Source of the DNA: Actinernus sp. WN-2022 | Taxonomy: Eukaryota; Cnidaria; Anthozoa; Actiniaria; Actinernidae | Reading direction: 5' to 3' | Assembly (NCBI GenBank): GCA_030867875.1 | Contig: JAOWCC010000936.1 | Coordinates: forward strand, 13,586,095 to 13,650,094 | Length of the DNA stretch: 64,000 bases | In this document: positions 1-11,384 of the stretch, one piece after another | How the letters are laid out: every line of letters starts with the position of its first letter | Numbering within the stretch: the first letter of the stretch is position 1 | Position numbers and translations under genes: made by a program | Notes under the pieces: generated by a model | Database searches by the model: none | Seen by the model: the letters and a program-made list of their open reading frames with translations, nothing else | Told to the model about the DNA's origin: nothing

Positions 1-228
1 TAGCGCTTATAACAAGTAGATCTAAGCGCTTTACATTGGTCATTACAAATTTACATATAAATCACAAAATATAAAATCTTACATTGGTGTAATATTACAT
101 TGATCATAAAATTTACATATTAATCATAAAATCTAAAATCTACAACTTCATATAAATAAATAAATAACAAAATATCACCACACGACATTATCAATTCATA
201 ATTCATCAATTCAGACACATATACTTAC
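1..228 (-). other. Start of 3' intron, AT-rich with short direct repeat
   Basis: Intron after exon 40. A 9-base inverted pair (AGCGCTTA/TAAGCGCT) lies at 2-30. Two copies of a motif TTACATTGGTCAT...TTTACATA...AAAATCT occur at about 32-79 and 105-150. No gene seen. Confidence 0.5.
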
Positions 229-570
229 AAAGCACTTCCAGTGTGTTTGTCGCTATATGTGTTTTATTAAACACCACATTTCTACTCGAACACGTGTAGT
301 TTCCGGCTTCTCGGTACGTCAGTCCAGCGACGCGAAGGTACAGACGGCTTGTAACGTTCCCCATTGGTTGAGCGCTATTACTGGAGACCAATTGTACAAC
401 TCGATGTGTATCATTATTGGTCAGAACGTTCACTTTTGGAATTTTGTTAATACCAACTGTCCACTCCACTGAAGGATTTGGGTTACCGTTTCCATGGCAA
501 CTTATGCTGATCTTTTGCTGTTTAGCATAAGCACGAGTATATGGGGCCGCCACAGTTACCATCGCGGAAA
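229..570 (-). CDS. Exon 40: Ig domain, class L
   Basis: Phase 1-1, 342 bp, donor GTAAGTATAT. APYTRAYAKQQKISISC, NPNPSVEWTV, TSRLYLRVAGLTYREAG, NYTCSSRN, TLEVL end. The good donor shows that the gene continues past position 1; by the P-L-N order a class N exon is expected next. Confidence 0.9.
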
Positions 571-590
571 CTAGTGAACAGAAAGGTAGC

Positions 591-895
591 ATGTATAGTT
601 TGGTGATGAATGGGCTTTTTGCAATCACGTGGTTGACCTGGATGGCAAACAAATCTGACTTCATTTATTTAAAGGCACTTGTACGAGATCGGTAGTGTTA
701 TTAGCAAAACCTGTTTGTAAATTAAATGCAATTTTCCACCTCCAGTCGACTGCCGATCTTCCTAAAACAGCGTTTTATTATTTGTTTGTCATCCAGTGAA
801 GCCTTTCCCATGAGAGCTATTCATTGGTTATTGAAGTGATATATCAGCACGTGACTGTTAGCTGCAAAAGGCCTATAGAGCAGCATTACAAAGAG
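591..895. repeat. Intronic repeat shared with 17.2 and 32.0 kb
   Basis: About 290 bp homologous to 17226-17500 and 32036-32312. Shared landmarks: AATCACGTGGTTG, CTGGATGGCAAA, AACCTGTTTGTAAAT, ATCAGCACGTGACTGTTAGC. A GGATGGCAAAC / GTTTGTCATCC pair gives it an inverted core, as in a MITE. Confidence 0.7.
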
Positions 896-1164
896 TATCA
901 AACCTAGCCAAGTTCATAACAACAATTACAATAACTTACTGTATATGGGGTACATTGCAAAACGGATTTTGACTACATTTTGACATCCTCGTGAAAATGT
1001 TGTTACAGTTTATATACTCCATTTGTTTTAAAAATATATCTGTTTTTAATTAATCATTCATTCAATTACAGGACACTTTTTTTACGATTTACAATTTCAA
1101 ACGAGCAAAACATATAATTTATCTTTCAAATATTTATTTTGTAATTAACTGAATTTCTTATTGC

Positions 1165-2612
1165 ATCAATTGCTTATACAATACAGCTATTTCAATTAAT
1201 GTTGTCTGAGAGATAGAGAGTAGGAAATTAGGGAATAGGGTATTAAAAAACAGGGCATTGGGGTATTCCCAATGTTATACGACCTGGCGGCTCAGTCTAC
1301 TTACTTTAAGGTTTATTTACCCATTTCTAGCCTCTACGCAGCCTTGCGAGCAGCAACCTATTTCGAACGTCTTTGATGTGCCGATACCGAAGTTCATATG
1401 AATTCTTTTGGGTTCCTCGACCTACATTGTTCCTCGTTATCATTTCATCGGAGCAGAGAACTGGTAACTACAATCCGTGCTTTCGGTTCATTGTGTCATT
1501 GGCCATAGCGAATGAGACCTCAACTATACCCACAATAATCCCCGCTTCTATCGCTTTAGGTAAGTAGGATATTGCACAAAAAGTTATTGAAACATTCTAT
1601 CAAAACATCAGGATGCTGTTTACTGCTTTGCGTTGTGAAAGAAAACCTCTGTGAATGCGGCTTGTATCCGAGCAGAGTTTCTGTGTTTGATTCTTTCCTC
1701 ACTAGAGTAACAGACGATACGATCAGATGTTTTCCCGGTGCTGTGGGAAGGCTAGAAGGATTAAAGCCTTGTCTGACGGCTGTTCCTTGCTTTAACGAAC
1801 TGAAGAACAGCTGCTTGACCCATTGTGTTTACGCATTTAATGCGAATGTTCAAACTGAAACAATCATAAATGAACTGGGTCGTCGCACAGTCGTGACTGT
1901 CGATCTTCACACGCTGTGACGTCCTCTGTACATATATGACAACAAACAAACGGGAAAATATAATCTATTTGTTTTATATAACAATTGCCAAACTTTTTTA
2001 ATGAGAGAAACACTGAAAAAAAAACTGAATGCTCAATCATATCATTATTATTTATCATAACCATATATTTGTATTAACTCGACTGAATTTATATGTAAGT
2101 CTTAAATAGACACCGTATTTTTCTAAATATATATGTAATATAGTTTTGTAATATATGTAAAGGCACTGTCTGCCACTATCGGTTTTGTAATGCAACAAGT
2201 TTTACCGATTAAACATACCGATACAGAATGCGCGCTGTCGACGATAGCGATCCCTCAGTACATTTCAATGTACTGCTGCGATCAGTCGTATAAACCGTAC
2301 ACTATTCAATGCACCACGGACGTTCAGCGGATTATAACTTAAGAAGTCAAATACATTATCAATAATTAAGCAACTAAAGTGTCGATGGCAGATTCAGGCA
2401 ATTTATTTACTTGTGCACTAATATCACACGGCTCTAGCTAGGATCAAGTCACATTATTAAACTACAATTTCATATACTCTACTGCTTGCAGCACTTCACT
2501 TTTGTTAAAAACCTCTAGTTCCCTAATGCCATATTCCCTAATACCCTATTCCTTAATGCCATATTGTATATCTCCCAGACAACATTAATTGAAACAGTTG
2601 TATATGTATTTT
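1165..2612. mobile_element. TIR element, about 1.4 kb, in intron 39-40
   Basis: Left arm (about 1178-1262) and right arm (about 2520-2607) are inverted copies: TTCAATTAATGTTGTCTG and GGAATAGGGTAT occur in the left and as reverse complement in the right. The interior (plus-strand open stretches at 1373-1567 and 1572-1919) shows no transposase I recognise. Likely a non-autonomous DNA transposon. Confidence 0.65.
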
Positions 2613-2677
2613 GGGTTTAACGATGTTCTACGTGGCTTTCATACAAAACGTATTCAAAACAAGAACTAAAATCTTAC

Positions 2678-2944
2678 CTTGGACATCCATCGTTATTGTA
2701 CGTGTGGCATTACCAGCTCTGCTGTATGCGAGGCTCTGATAAACCCCGGTATCATCAAACTGAGCTTGGTAAATCACTAGAGTTCTATTCTTTTGATATA
2801 ATGTTGCCTTTGGAATGGAGCCCAAGCTATCTTTGGTCCAAGAGATGCGAGGCAAAGGATCTCCTTCTACGACACACGTTACATTGATTGCCATTCCTGC
2901 CTGCACTATATTGTTTCCCAGAATATTGATGATTCTTGGTCTGA
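2678..2944 (-). CDS. Exon 39: Ig domain, class P, lacking the second cysteine
   Basis: Phase 1-1, 267 bp, donor GGTAAGA. RPRIINILGNNIVQAGM, VTCVVEGDPLPRISWTKD, TGVYQSLAYSRAGNAT. The strand F cysteine is serine (AGC for TGC), so the core disulfide cannot form. The exon is otherwise open with good splice sites. Confidence 0.87.
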
Positions 2945-3128
2945 CTGTTGGTTGGTGGGAAGCAAAATAGAAACAATTCATTAAAACAGGGAACGAAGTA
3001 AGTACCGAGATTGTGGGACAATGTAAGTAACCCTGCCTCCCACTTCTTCGAGGAAATCAAAATATAAAGGCAAACAAAGTGCAAGTACGTGAAACTCAAA
3101 ACAAACTAAAAAGATAAAACATAAACTT

Positions 3129-3600
3129 AAAGTGTATATGAGTCCAATTTTTGTTATCTTTAAATTCGATTCTACATCAAGTAAATAGTTGAATGGTAAG
3201 ATATTTCTTGATTTGAATGTTGCGTTTACGAGTTATAATGGTTCATATTTCGAATATGCCAATGCCGTGACGTCAAACAGGGAATATTTTTTACACAAAA
3301 ACTTGGTGGTAGACATAAATGACCTTTTATAAACATACATGTTATATATATATATATATGAAGCTTATATCAGTGATTTTATCAAATATTTTGTCTAAAT
3401 CAGAAGTAAATTTCATTCACAAGGAAAATTAAATGACAGTAAATTCCCTGTTTGACGACACGTCCTTATTCGAAATATAAACCTTTATTAATAACTCACA
3501 GATGCAACACTCAAATTAAGAAATATTTTACTATTCAACTATTTACTTGATGTAGAATCGATTTCAAAGATAAAGCAATTGGGCTCATATGCACTTTAAG
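3129..3600. mobile_element. Long inverted-repeat element
   Basis: Two arms of about 170-190 bp, 3129-3300 and 3420-3600, are imperfect reverse complements (for example TCTACATCAAGTAAATAGTT against AACTATTTACTTGATGTAGA; ACGTCAAACAGGGAAT against ATTCCCTGTTTGACG). MITE-like. Confidence 0.75.
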
Positions 3601-3790
3601 ATACAAAAATGCTTTTAGTAAAAATAACAGGTCTTGATACATATGAGCCTTTCTTACGATACCTATATGAACGTATTAAATAATAACATAAAAAACACGT
3701 CCACTAAACCACAACCCAACAGTTTTGATTTATAAATCATAAGAGGTGCAAAGATCCTCTGTGATACATTACTCACATTTTCAAATAGGT

Positions 3791-3934
3791 AATCATACGG
3801 TTTCGATGAAATTTGGGATTAATTTTAACGAGTGTGTTTTTTCAAAGAGTATCAAATTGCGTGAGCCCGTAGGCTGAGCTCTTAAAATCATTAGTTTAAA
3901 TTAATCCAAAAATTTCACTAGAAACCGTATGATT
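3791..3934. mobile_element. Palindromic MITE-like element
   Basis: Ends AATCATACGGTTTC and GAAACCGTATGATT are exact reverse complements; inner arms (GATGAAATTT..ATTAATTT / AAATTAAT..AAATTTCA) continue the match. Confidence 0.75.
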
Positions 3935-3999
3935 TATTGTTGATTATATGCTCAACAAATGTACTTGAATCTACGGACAATCTTCGGAAATATCGGAAA

Positions 4000-4720
4000 A
4001 AATCAAAGCACCAGTTGTATAAAGTCATGTCAGTAATGCTGCAGCATCTGAAATCTTAATGTTTATTATTATAAAATGAATTGACAGTATTTTTATGGTA
4101 ACCACAGCGCAGCAAAGTCTGTTTTAAGCATTCGGAAATATCCGGCAAGACAAACATATATTCTACCAAAACAGAACTGTGAACAAATTTACGCACTTCG
4201 ATTTCACTCTGAAGATTTTGTTTGCGATTTAGATATAGTTAAATTCCTGATTTTGATTGTAATTACAGCCAGACAGTGCAATTTGGGATGTCTTGTCTTT
4301 AATCTATCATTTAATGCATTGAGCACTATATCGACAGTACAGACTCAAGCATCCAGATTTATATATATATATATATTATACTGTTGCAAAACTTCTGACA
4401 TATATCCATATATAAATTAATTAACTATCATTATGGAATACCTCTACTTATATCATTTTCAGGAGGCCATGATGATTGGTAACTTGAAAACAATATGCAA
4501 ATTGCTGTATATATATACTAGCATTGAATATGTTCTTAATTGCAACATTTGATTTGATTGTATTCATACAAAGTAGAGAGTTTTCATTAGTAAACTTCAT
4601 TTAGATTAGATTATATAAGTGGCACGTCATTCGAACCACATTTCAATTAAGGGACATTCGACATTAATCGAATCCATAATAAAGCAATAAAATTGCCAAA
4701 ACACAGTCCTTTCAATCATA
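4000..4720. other. Intron 38-39, no gene seen
   Basis: AT-rich non-coding DNA with short TA runs (about 4360). I see no splice-bordered Ig open frame and no clear repeat. Confidence 0.4.
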
Positions 4721-6360
4721 TGAACTGTACACCTCACGCATTGCATACAAATTATGCAACTAATACGACCAATGCAAAATTATATACAAACAATTTAACC
4801 AGTACAATTAGTGTATAAATCATTTCAATCATACAAACTTTGGAAGTCATGCAAAGCAGATAATCAGTAAAATCAACTTAAATCATAAAATCATTCGTGT
4901 TATTCAATTCATGCTAATCATGCAGATCAGATTATTTGTGCATACAAAAATCATTTCAATCATACAAAGCAGATAATCAGTAAAATCAACTTAAATCATA
5001 CAATTATTTTTGTTATTCAATTCTGACAAATATAATCATATAGATCAGATTATTTGTGCATACAAAAATCATTTCAATCATACAAAGCAGACAATCAGTA
5101 GAATCAACTTAAATTATACAATTATTTGTGTTATTCAATTCTGGTTAATCATATAGATCAGATTATTTGTGCATGCAAAAATCATTTAAAACATACAAAG
5201 CAGATCATGATACAATTATTGGATGACGTTGAGCATGATACAGAGGTCTGTGTTATCTGCAAAAGTCGAAGGCTCAGGCTGATAACACAGACCGAGGTCT
5301 TGATAATTTTTTCTATCATGCGAAAACCGAATTCAATAATTATGTTGTTATACATTTTTATCAAACATTTCAGCAAAAGAAAGCTAGCGAAAACGAAGCT
5401 AAATGAAACGCCGTAAATTGGTTTATTTACGATTGAATTTCAAGATGTTTAGTTTCTTATTCGAGTTCAAACTTTCTTTTATTTACTTTATTGGAAAAGA
5501 AAGACTGGAAACATAGCTGAGAGCTTAATGTAAAATAGTGAAATGTCACAAAAAAGCGAAATAATTTATCTACTTTCTAGCGTAAAATGGTCGTTCTTTC
5601 TTATCATCGAGCGCACCCTGCAGATAATACCTACAGATAATATTGTACGCATGCGTATTCAATGCTATAGACAGCTAGCGAAAATTAGCTGTGTGTTCTC
5701 AGCCAATCAGAATTGAGATGTGAGTAAAATGTATAATAATGAGTAAAAACAATTATTCGTGTTATTCAATTCGGGCTCCCCACACTGATCAAATTATTTG
5801 TGCATGCAAAAATAATTTCAATCATACAAATTATTCAGGTCATACAAAGCAGATAATTAGTAAAATCAACTAAATCATACAGTTATTGGTGTTATACAAT
5901 TCAGGCTATAATCATACAGAACAGATTATTTGTGCACGAAATTTTTTTTTAAATTATACAAATTATTCAGATCATTCAAAGCAGATAATCAGCGAAATCA
6001 ACTTAAATCGTATAATTATTCGTGTTATCCAATTCAGGCTAAACATACAGATACATACATATTTTATTATCATTCCCCTCGGTGCTTTTCAATAACAGAT
6101 GAGATTATTACTAAATGCAAAACTTATTTCTATAATACAAAGCAGTTACTCAGTAAAAACAACTTAATCATACAGCTATTCGTGTTATTCAATTCAGGCT
6201 AATCATACAGATCAGATTATGTCTGCATGAAAATATAATTGCAATCATGCAAAGCAGATAATCAGTAAATCAACGTAAATCAGAATTATTCATGGTATTC
6301 AATTCGATCAGGCTAATCATAGAGATCAGATTATTTGTGAAAGTAACATTATTTAAAATC
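4720..6360. repeat. AT-rich tandem repeat, 113-118 bp period, unit 1 copy
   Basis: Successive copies of AAAGCAGATAATCAGTAAAATC, ATTCGTGTTATTCAATTC and ATCAGATTATTTGTGCAT; the AGATAATCAG mark recurs at about 4858, 4971 and 5089. The array is broken at about 5220-5760 by unrelated sequence. It ends just before exon 38, the same relation to class N' exons as the arrays at 16 and 31 kb. Confidence 0.85.
5243..5299. repeat. Small hairpin inside the tandem array
   Basis: GAGGTCTGTGTTATC and GATAACACAGACC.GAGGTC form a near-perfect stem separated by about 23 bp. Confidence 0.6.
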
Positions 6361-6444
6361 ATACAGAGTAATATTCAAATCGTATAAGGTAGAAACTCTT
6401 CCACGAGAAAGATTTTGAGAGCGCATGTACAGACGGCAACTCAC

Positions 6445-6711
6445 TGTCGACTGTTAATGTAGCTGTATGGCTGAAGGTGCCTGCTCGACTGCTCGCTGTA
6501 CACGTGTAATTCCCTTCATACGTGTTATTATTCTTGACGTTTGTAATGATCAGTTTCCCATCCTTTATTAAGTGCGGTACCAGGATCTGTCCTCCATTAA
6601 ATTTCCATGTGATAGTTGGCGATGGGACTCCAGATGCCACACACAGGAAGGTGACATTACTTCCGCCAATCACAACTTGATTGACAGGTGAAGTGACAAA
6701 TTCGGGTTCAA
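6445..6711 (-). CDS. Exon 38: Ig domain, class N', unit 1
   Basis: Phase 1-1, 267 bp. EPEFVTSPVNQVVIGGSN, FLCVASGVPSPTITWKFNGG, EGNYTCTASSRAG, LTVD. Last exon of the third eight-exon unit. Confidence 0.92.
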
Positions 6712-7060
6712 CTACAAGTGAAGGAGATTGCAATGGAATTGAAAAGATACATATCAATGCAACAATAACGCAACAGACTTTTCCTCGTTAAATGACGGTC
6801 AATCAACACAATCCTATGCCCTCGGTGATACAATAGCGAAACACCAAAAAAAACACTACTGATCGTTTGAACAAATGCGCGAACCGAACGTTTTTCAGTT
6901 AATTGGAGAGCCTAACATATGCTGCACATTCCTTACCGTTGCGGTTAGCAAAGCGTTATCTATTTTTTAGTTAATTGGTAAAACTCAGTAATTTACTTCC
7001 CAGTCACTGTATACCAGCACTAGTTTTACAGATACTAAACTAGTTATTCCGTGTACTTAC

Positions 7061-7399
7061 ACAGCAGTTCGATACTTGTTTTCTTTGGCTGCTGGTCAAT
7101 AGAATTGTTAGCAACACAAGTATAGTTCCCTGCTTCTTTGTACGTTAGTCCTGTATAACGAGGATATAAAACACTGGACACGTTCAGAAGGTGATCTTGA
7201 ACGTCATCAAACAAAACCTGAACAACACGTTCTGTGTTATTTCCTGATAGAGTATTTACTAGAGGCACTAGAGTATTGTGTCGTCGCCACACAACTGCCG
7301 GTTTTGGATAGGCGCTAGCGTAACAGGTTATTGATACATTGGCCACTCCTTGACGGTAGATACGGGTATAGGGTACAGCCAGGTATAAGGTTGTGGGAA
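7061..7399 (-). CDS. Exon 37: Ig domain, class L', unit 1
   Basis: Phase 1-1, 339 bp. PYTRIYRQGVANVSITCYA, KPAVVWRRHN, YPRYTGLTYKEAGNYTC, SIELL end. An apparent final cysteine in the plain translation is not real: its codon is split by the donor. Confidence 0.92.
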
Positions 7400-7545
7400 C
7401 TAGATTTTGTAAAAAAAAAAGAGTGAAAAGTAGTTAATAGTGTTTATGCAAAACTGTTTCATTCACATACAACTTTCATCATTTCAAATGGAAAACTTTT
7501 CATCATTTTAAATATTTTTTCAGTATGTGGTCACCAGTCACTTAC

Positions 7546-7812
7546 CGAATATGTCAATATTAGAAGCGGACGTATCATTCCCGCATCTGTTCTTTGCAAC
7601 GCACCGGTAAATTCCTCGGTCGTTGAATGTGACCTTCTTTATAACAAGACTTGTGTTGCCGTTCTGTAGTTCTGCACGGGGAATGACACGTGAACCATCT
7701 TTCGTCCAATATACGACTGGTGTTGGCTTGCCACTTGCGTTACATGTAAGAGTTAGTGTGGAAACCTCGATGTATGATGTGTCTTTAAGCGGTGTTAAGA
7801 TCCTCGGTTGAA
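7546..7812 (-). CDS. Exon 36: Ig domain, class P', unit 1
   Basis: Phase 1-1, 267 bp, open but without a methionine, so simple ORF calling misses it. QPRILTPLKDTSYIEVS, CNASGKPTPVVYWTKDGS, YRCVAKNRCGNDTSASN. NRC is kept. The intron to exon 37 is only about 146 bp, against 2-3 kb in the other units. Confidence 0.92.
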
Positions 7813-8460
7813 CTGCAAACCAATATGATAAAAATGTATTAAGCCGGTTCTTGCAACAGCTCTTTGACGTGAATTAGTGGAAAAGACAACCATTTCCATA
7901 GTTTGAAAACAAAACACGGAAAATTATTGATAAATGCTGTAAATTGGAATTTCCAATATTATTATACTTTTCCGTAGTATGGAAGTATGGAAATATCAAG
8001 GAAATACCATGGCTAACCTATAATTTCCAATGTTTATAGTAGTTCCATATTATAGAAATATCATGGGAATACCATGGAAAATAGGATTTCCATGGTTTTC
8101 TGGAAATTGCTTGTGTTTTTTTTTGCAATTGTGTGATGTATTCCATGAGTGGAAGAAGACAATTACAACCCATAAGGAGGCTCAAAAGGGTTTTCCTGGC
8201 CGCACGGATTATGAAAGATTATTTTTAAAATAAAATTAGTAGGTCTGGTTTCCTAGACCAATGTATTGCCACGGAAACCGTTCAATGAAAACAATCACCA
8301 TTATATTATTTTGATATCGTAAGATGCTTTGGGTATACCTCTTGCACATGCACTTGGACGAGGAAGCCACAAGTTAAAAGGATACCTACTTTATCAGTAA
8401 CCATTTCAAGTTCCCTTAAATATTTTCCTAGAATACGGAAAAAAGAGTACATGTACATGG

Positions 8461-8602
8461 TCCGGTTGTTCAAAGGGTGGATAACGCTAGCCCGCGGATA
8501 AATCCCTATCCAGTGGATAAAATAAGCTAGTTTGGTTAATACTTATCCACTGAATAGGGAATTATCCGGTGGGTAGCGTTATCCACCTTTTGAACAACCG
8601 GA
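8461..8602. mobile_element. Hairpin element with TCCGGTTGTTCAAA ends
   Basis: TCCGGTTGTTCAAAGGGTGG at the left and its inverse CCACCTTTTGAACAACCGGA at the right; arms run through GATAACGCTA and CCCTATCCAGTGGATAA. A decayed relative starts at about 24635. Long-stem palindromes of this look are common in coral genomes (from memory, not checked). Confidence 0.8.
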
Positions 8603-8693
8603 ACCAGGTCTAAAACATAGCAATGAATTAAAACGTTGTTTTTTTAAAGATAAATAATGTTAGTTTTTATGTAATTGTTTTCTATATACCTAC

Positions 8694-8990
8694 CGCAAAT
8701 ATCTACAACAGTGGTACTTTCAACCTTTCCCCTATAGTTACGGAACTGGCAGGTGTAGTTTCCCTTGTCCGAGTAACTGACTCGACTCCACGTTACAGTT
8801 GATGTCTTGGTGTATTCTCCAGAAGTACGTATTGTAAAGTCACTATTGTTGTCGGCTTTAAGTGGCTTTGCATTCTTCAGCCAGCTAACGTTTGGTGCAG
8901 GTATGGACTCGGCAGTACAACGTAGTTTAAGGGACTTGTTTGCAACTATGTCAATGTACCCAGGAAGTTCTTTGAGGATGACGGGTTGAG
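8694..8990 (-). CDS. Exon 35: Ig domain, class F, unit 1
   Basis: Phase 1-1, 297 bp. QPVILKELPGYIDIVANK, LRCTAESIPAPNVSWLKN, SYSDKGNYTCQFRNYRG, VVDIC end. The class-specific third cysteine is kept. Confidence 0.92.
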
Positions 8991-9005
8991 CTAACAAAAC
9001 ATATT

Positions 9006-9738
9006 TTTAATAATCATAATCATATTTAAGATCATTTGAATAACTATAGAAATGCACTTATTGCAGCACCACGTCCGTCAATCATAAAAACACCCAGAGA
9101 TATGAGTTAATCAAAATAAAGGTATGCCCGTAATTTCGATAACAAACCGTATTTTAAACACATACCTAGCTCTCTTACGTTGCAATCATGTTGAACACGG
9201 AACAACGATTTCGTACACAAACATATACACACAGATAATTAAACACTAAAACGACAACCCATCAATTCTCAACGGTTTGATATTTTATTGTCATCAACGC
9301 GATGCCAAAATACTCTCCAGACTGTCATATTATTGGTTTTAGTAACAATGTGTTGCATTTTATCAATAGCGCTATTAGTTATACTGCAAGGTTATTTGCA
9401 CTCACCAGGCGGTCACGGTCTACGTACCTTACTGGTTATCATAGGGCGGATTTCGAATGAGAGGGATCGTAACCGTACTGTAATGTACTGTACCGTAACT
9501 CTCTAATTTGATTGGACCATAGAACAAAAACAATGGGGAACCATTTCAAATCACGGTATGCCTGATACGTTCCCACTGATACGAATTCGGCTCTATCGAT
9601 ATCACGGAAAAGACTTGAAGAATCAGTACACAGATCAAGATGAACTTTAAATTATATCATGCATTATGCACCAACAATATTATATGAAACTTCATGATAT
9701 GACAATCCCTCGCCTGAAACAAAAATATATATCCTCAC
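9006..9738. other. Intron 34-35, no gene seen
   Basis: Unique-looking AT-rich sequence. The plus-strand open stretch at 9288-9506 has no recognisable domain and no counterpart in units 2 and 3. Confidence 0.4.
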
Positions 9739-10005
9739 CGTGTACAGTCAGGTTTGAACTGGTGTTGGCCTTGCCTTCCTCGTTAGATGCTTCACATGTA
9801 TATAGTCCTTCGTCTTTCACGCTCACATTTTGTATCTTCAGCGTCCTATTGTTGTCAAGGAGCACGGCATCTGGTAACAATACACCTCCCTTGTACCATC
9901 GATACGTAGGCTCCGGGTCACCATCGGCTTTGCATGTGAGGTTCACTGTCTCGCTCCTTTCTACCACGAGGTTTTCACTTAGTGCTAATGTTATGGTTGG
10001 AACAG
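9739..10005 (-). CDS. Exon 34: Ig domain, class G, unit 1
   Basis: Phase 1-1, 267 bp. VPTITLALSENLVVERSE, LTCKADGDPEPTYRWYKGG, KDEGLYTCEASNEEGK. More diverged than exons 18 and 26 are from each other. Confidence 0.92.
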
Positions 10006-10484
10006 CTATAAATAGGAGACAATTATACAATCGTTATTTAGAAATATTGACATAAACTAATCAGGCATTTTTGCATTGCCTTATGGTGTCCGTAAATCTT
10101 CTTAAGTAGGATTCTGCAAATAGTTTATTTTATACAATAAACAGTACGAAGTGCGTTCTGATTGATTGGTAATCATGTGTCATTAGAGTACAGGCCAGTC
10201 GACGTCACGTTTCGTACGCTGAAAATCGTTTTGTATCCTTTTTCGCGCCGTTTATTTTATACAACAAATAGATGTCATTTTGTAGTGGGTCTATTTTCTG
10301 AGAGATGTACACATAACATATCATCGTGACAAGATCAACAGTCACGCAACTCGACTTCGATTCATTGTTCTCGTCACGTTATGACGTCACCTGTTCATCG
10401 TTTGGGGCACAGACGACGTACGACAAAATGACACCTATTTGCTAAGTATTTTATTAGCGGGAAGGTAAATGTATTTACACTTAC

Positions 10485-10748
10485 TGTGAATTGTTAACTG
10501 AGCTGATGCTGCGGCTGATCCAACTCTGTTGATGACGTTACAAGTGTAGGTGCCTTCAAAAAGATTGGTGTTTTTCACATGTGGAACAACTAGCGTACTT
10601 CCATTTATAGCAACTGATTGAACCCTTCCTCCGCTGAAACTCCAAGTAACTTCAGGCACAGGTACACCGGTGGCTTTGCATCTGAATGTCACATTCACTC
10701 CTTCAAGGACGGTCTGATTTTCGGGGACAACAACCAGCTCTGGTCGAA
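10485..10748 (-). CDS. Exon 33: Ig domain, class N, unit 1
   Basis: Phase 1-1, 264 bp. RPELVVVPENQTVLEGVN, FRCKATGVPVPEVTWSF, YTCNVINRVGSAAASA. It is the low-coordinate border of the duplicated block: its high-coordinate flank is copied next to exon 25. Confidence 0.93.
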
Positions 10749-11045
10749 CTAGAAAATAAAGCACATCCATAAAACACGTTCAGTTTGGGAAGTTTAGGGG
10801 TAAGAAAACATTGAAACGTCACGAAGAACCAAACGTACATTTATGAAACTAAATGTGCATTTATGATTCTTGATATCCGAGTTACATTTAAGTTACATGT
10901 AATATACTTCGAATTTTGGGCGAATCATCAATTTGAGATACTTTAGCTAGAAAACCTCTCTAAAAATGTTTCCTTGCTATAATAAAAAATAAAGCTCTTT
11001 AATTGTTTTTTTTCTTGTTATAAAGAACAAGAAGATGTAACTCAC

Positions 11046-11384
11046 ACAACACTTCAACGGTTTTCTGAGTAGGGGCATCACCAAATCCATTGCTAGCCAC
11101 ACACGTGTAGTTTCCTGCATCCTCGAGAGAGATACCATACGTGCGTAGGTAAAGGCGACTGGAAACATTCTGCAAGTTCTGTTTGATGTTGCTCTTGACT
11201 ATCTGAACCACTTGTCTTGAGTCATTACGAGTTAGAACGTCAATCTTTTGGATTGTTTTATTTCCTTTTCTCCATTCAATTGATGGCTTAGGATAACCAC
11301 TGGCAAAGCACTCGATGGTCGTGTTCTCATCCCCTCTCAGGAAGGATCTCGTGTGTGGTCTTGGAACGTATATCTTCACAGGGC
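11046..11384 (-). CDS. Exon 32: Ig domain, class L, unit 1
   Basis: Phase 1-1, 339 bp. VKIYVPRPHTRSFLRGDEN, ECFASGYPKPSIEWRKGN, RNDSRQVVQI, VSSRLYLRTYGISLEDAG, NYTCVASNGFGDAPTQK. Cys at about 26 and 95. Confidence 0.93.

Noticed and set aside
1572..1919. Plus-strand 115-codon open frame as a gene
   Set aside because: It lies inside a TIR element, has no recognisable domain, and no splice or promoter signal supports it.
4720..6360. Regular repeats with AT-rich spacers, CRISPR-like at first sight
   Set aside because: The whole 115-bp period is repeated, there are no unique spacers, and the DNA is from an intron-bearing eukaryote.
7061..7070. Extra cysteine at the end of class L domains (ELLC, EVLC)
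   Set aside because: Only the T of that codon is in the exon; GT is the donor. After splicing to an exon starting TT the residue becomes Phe.
9666..10055. Plus-strand long open frames opposite Ig exons
   Set aside because: Antisense shadows of exon 34 and similar exons; they contain no domain and their borders do not fit any signal.
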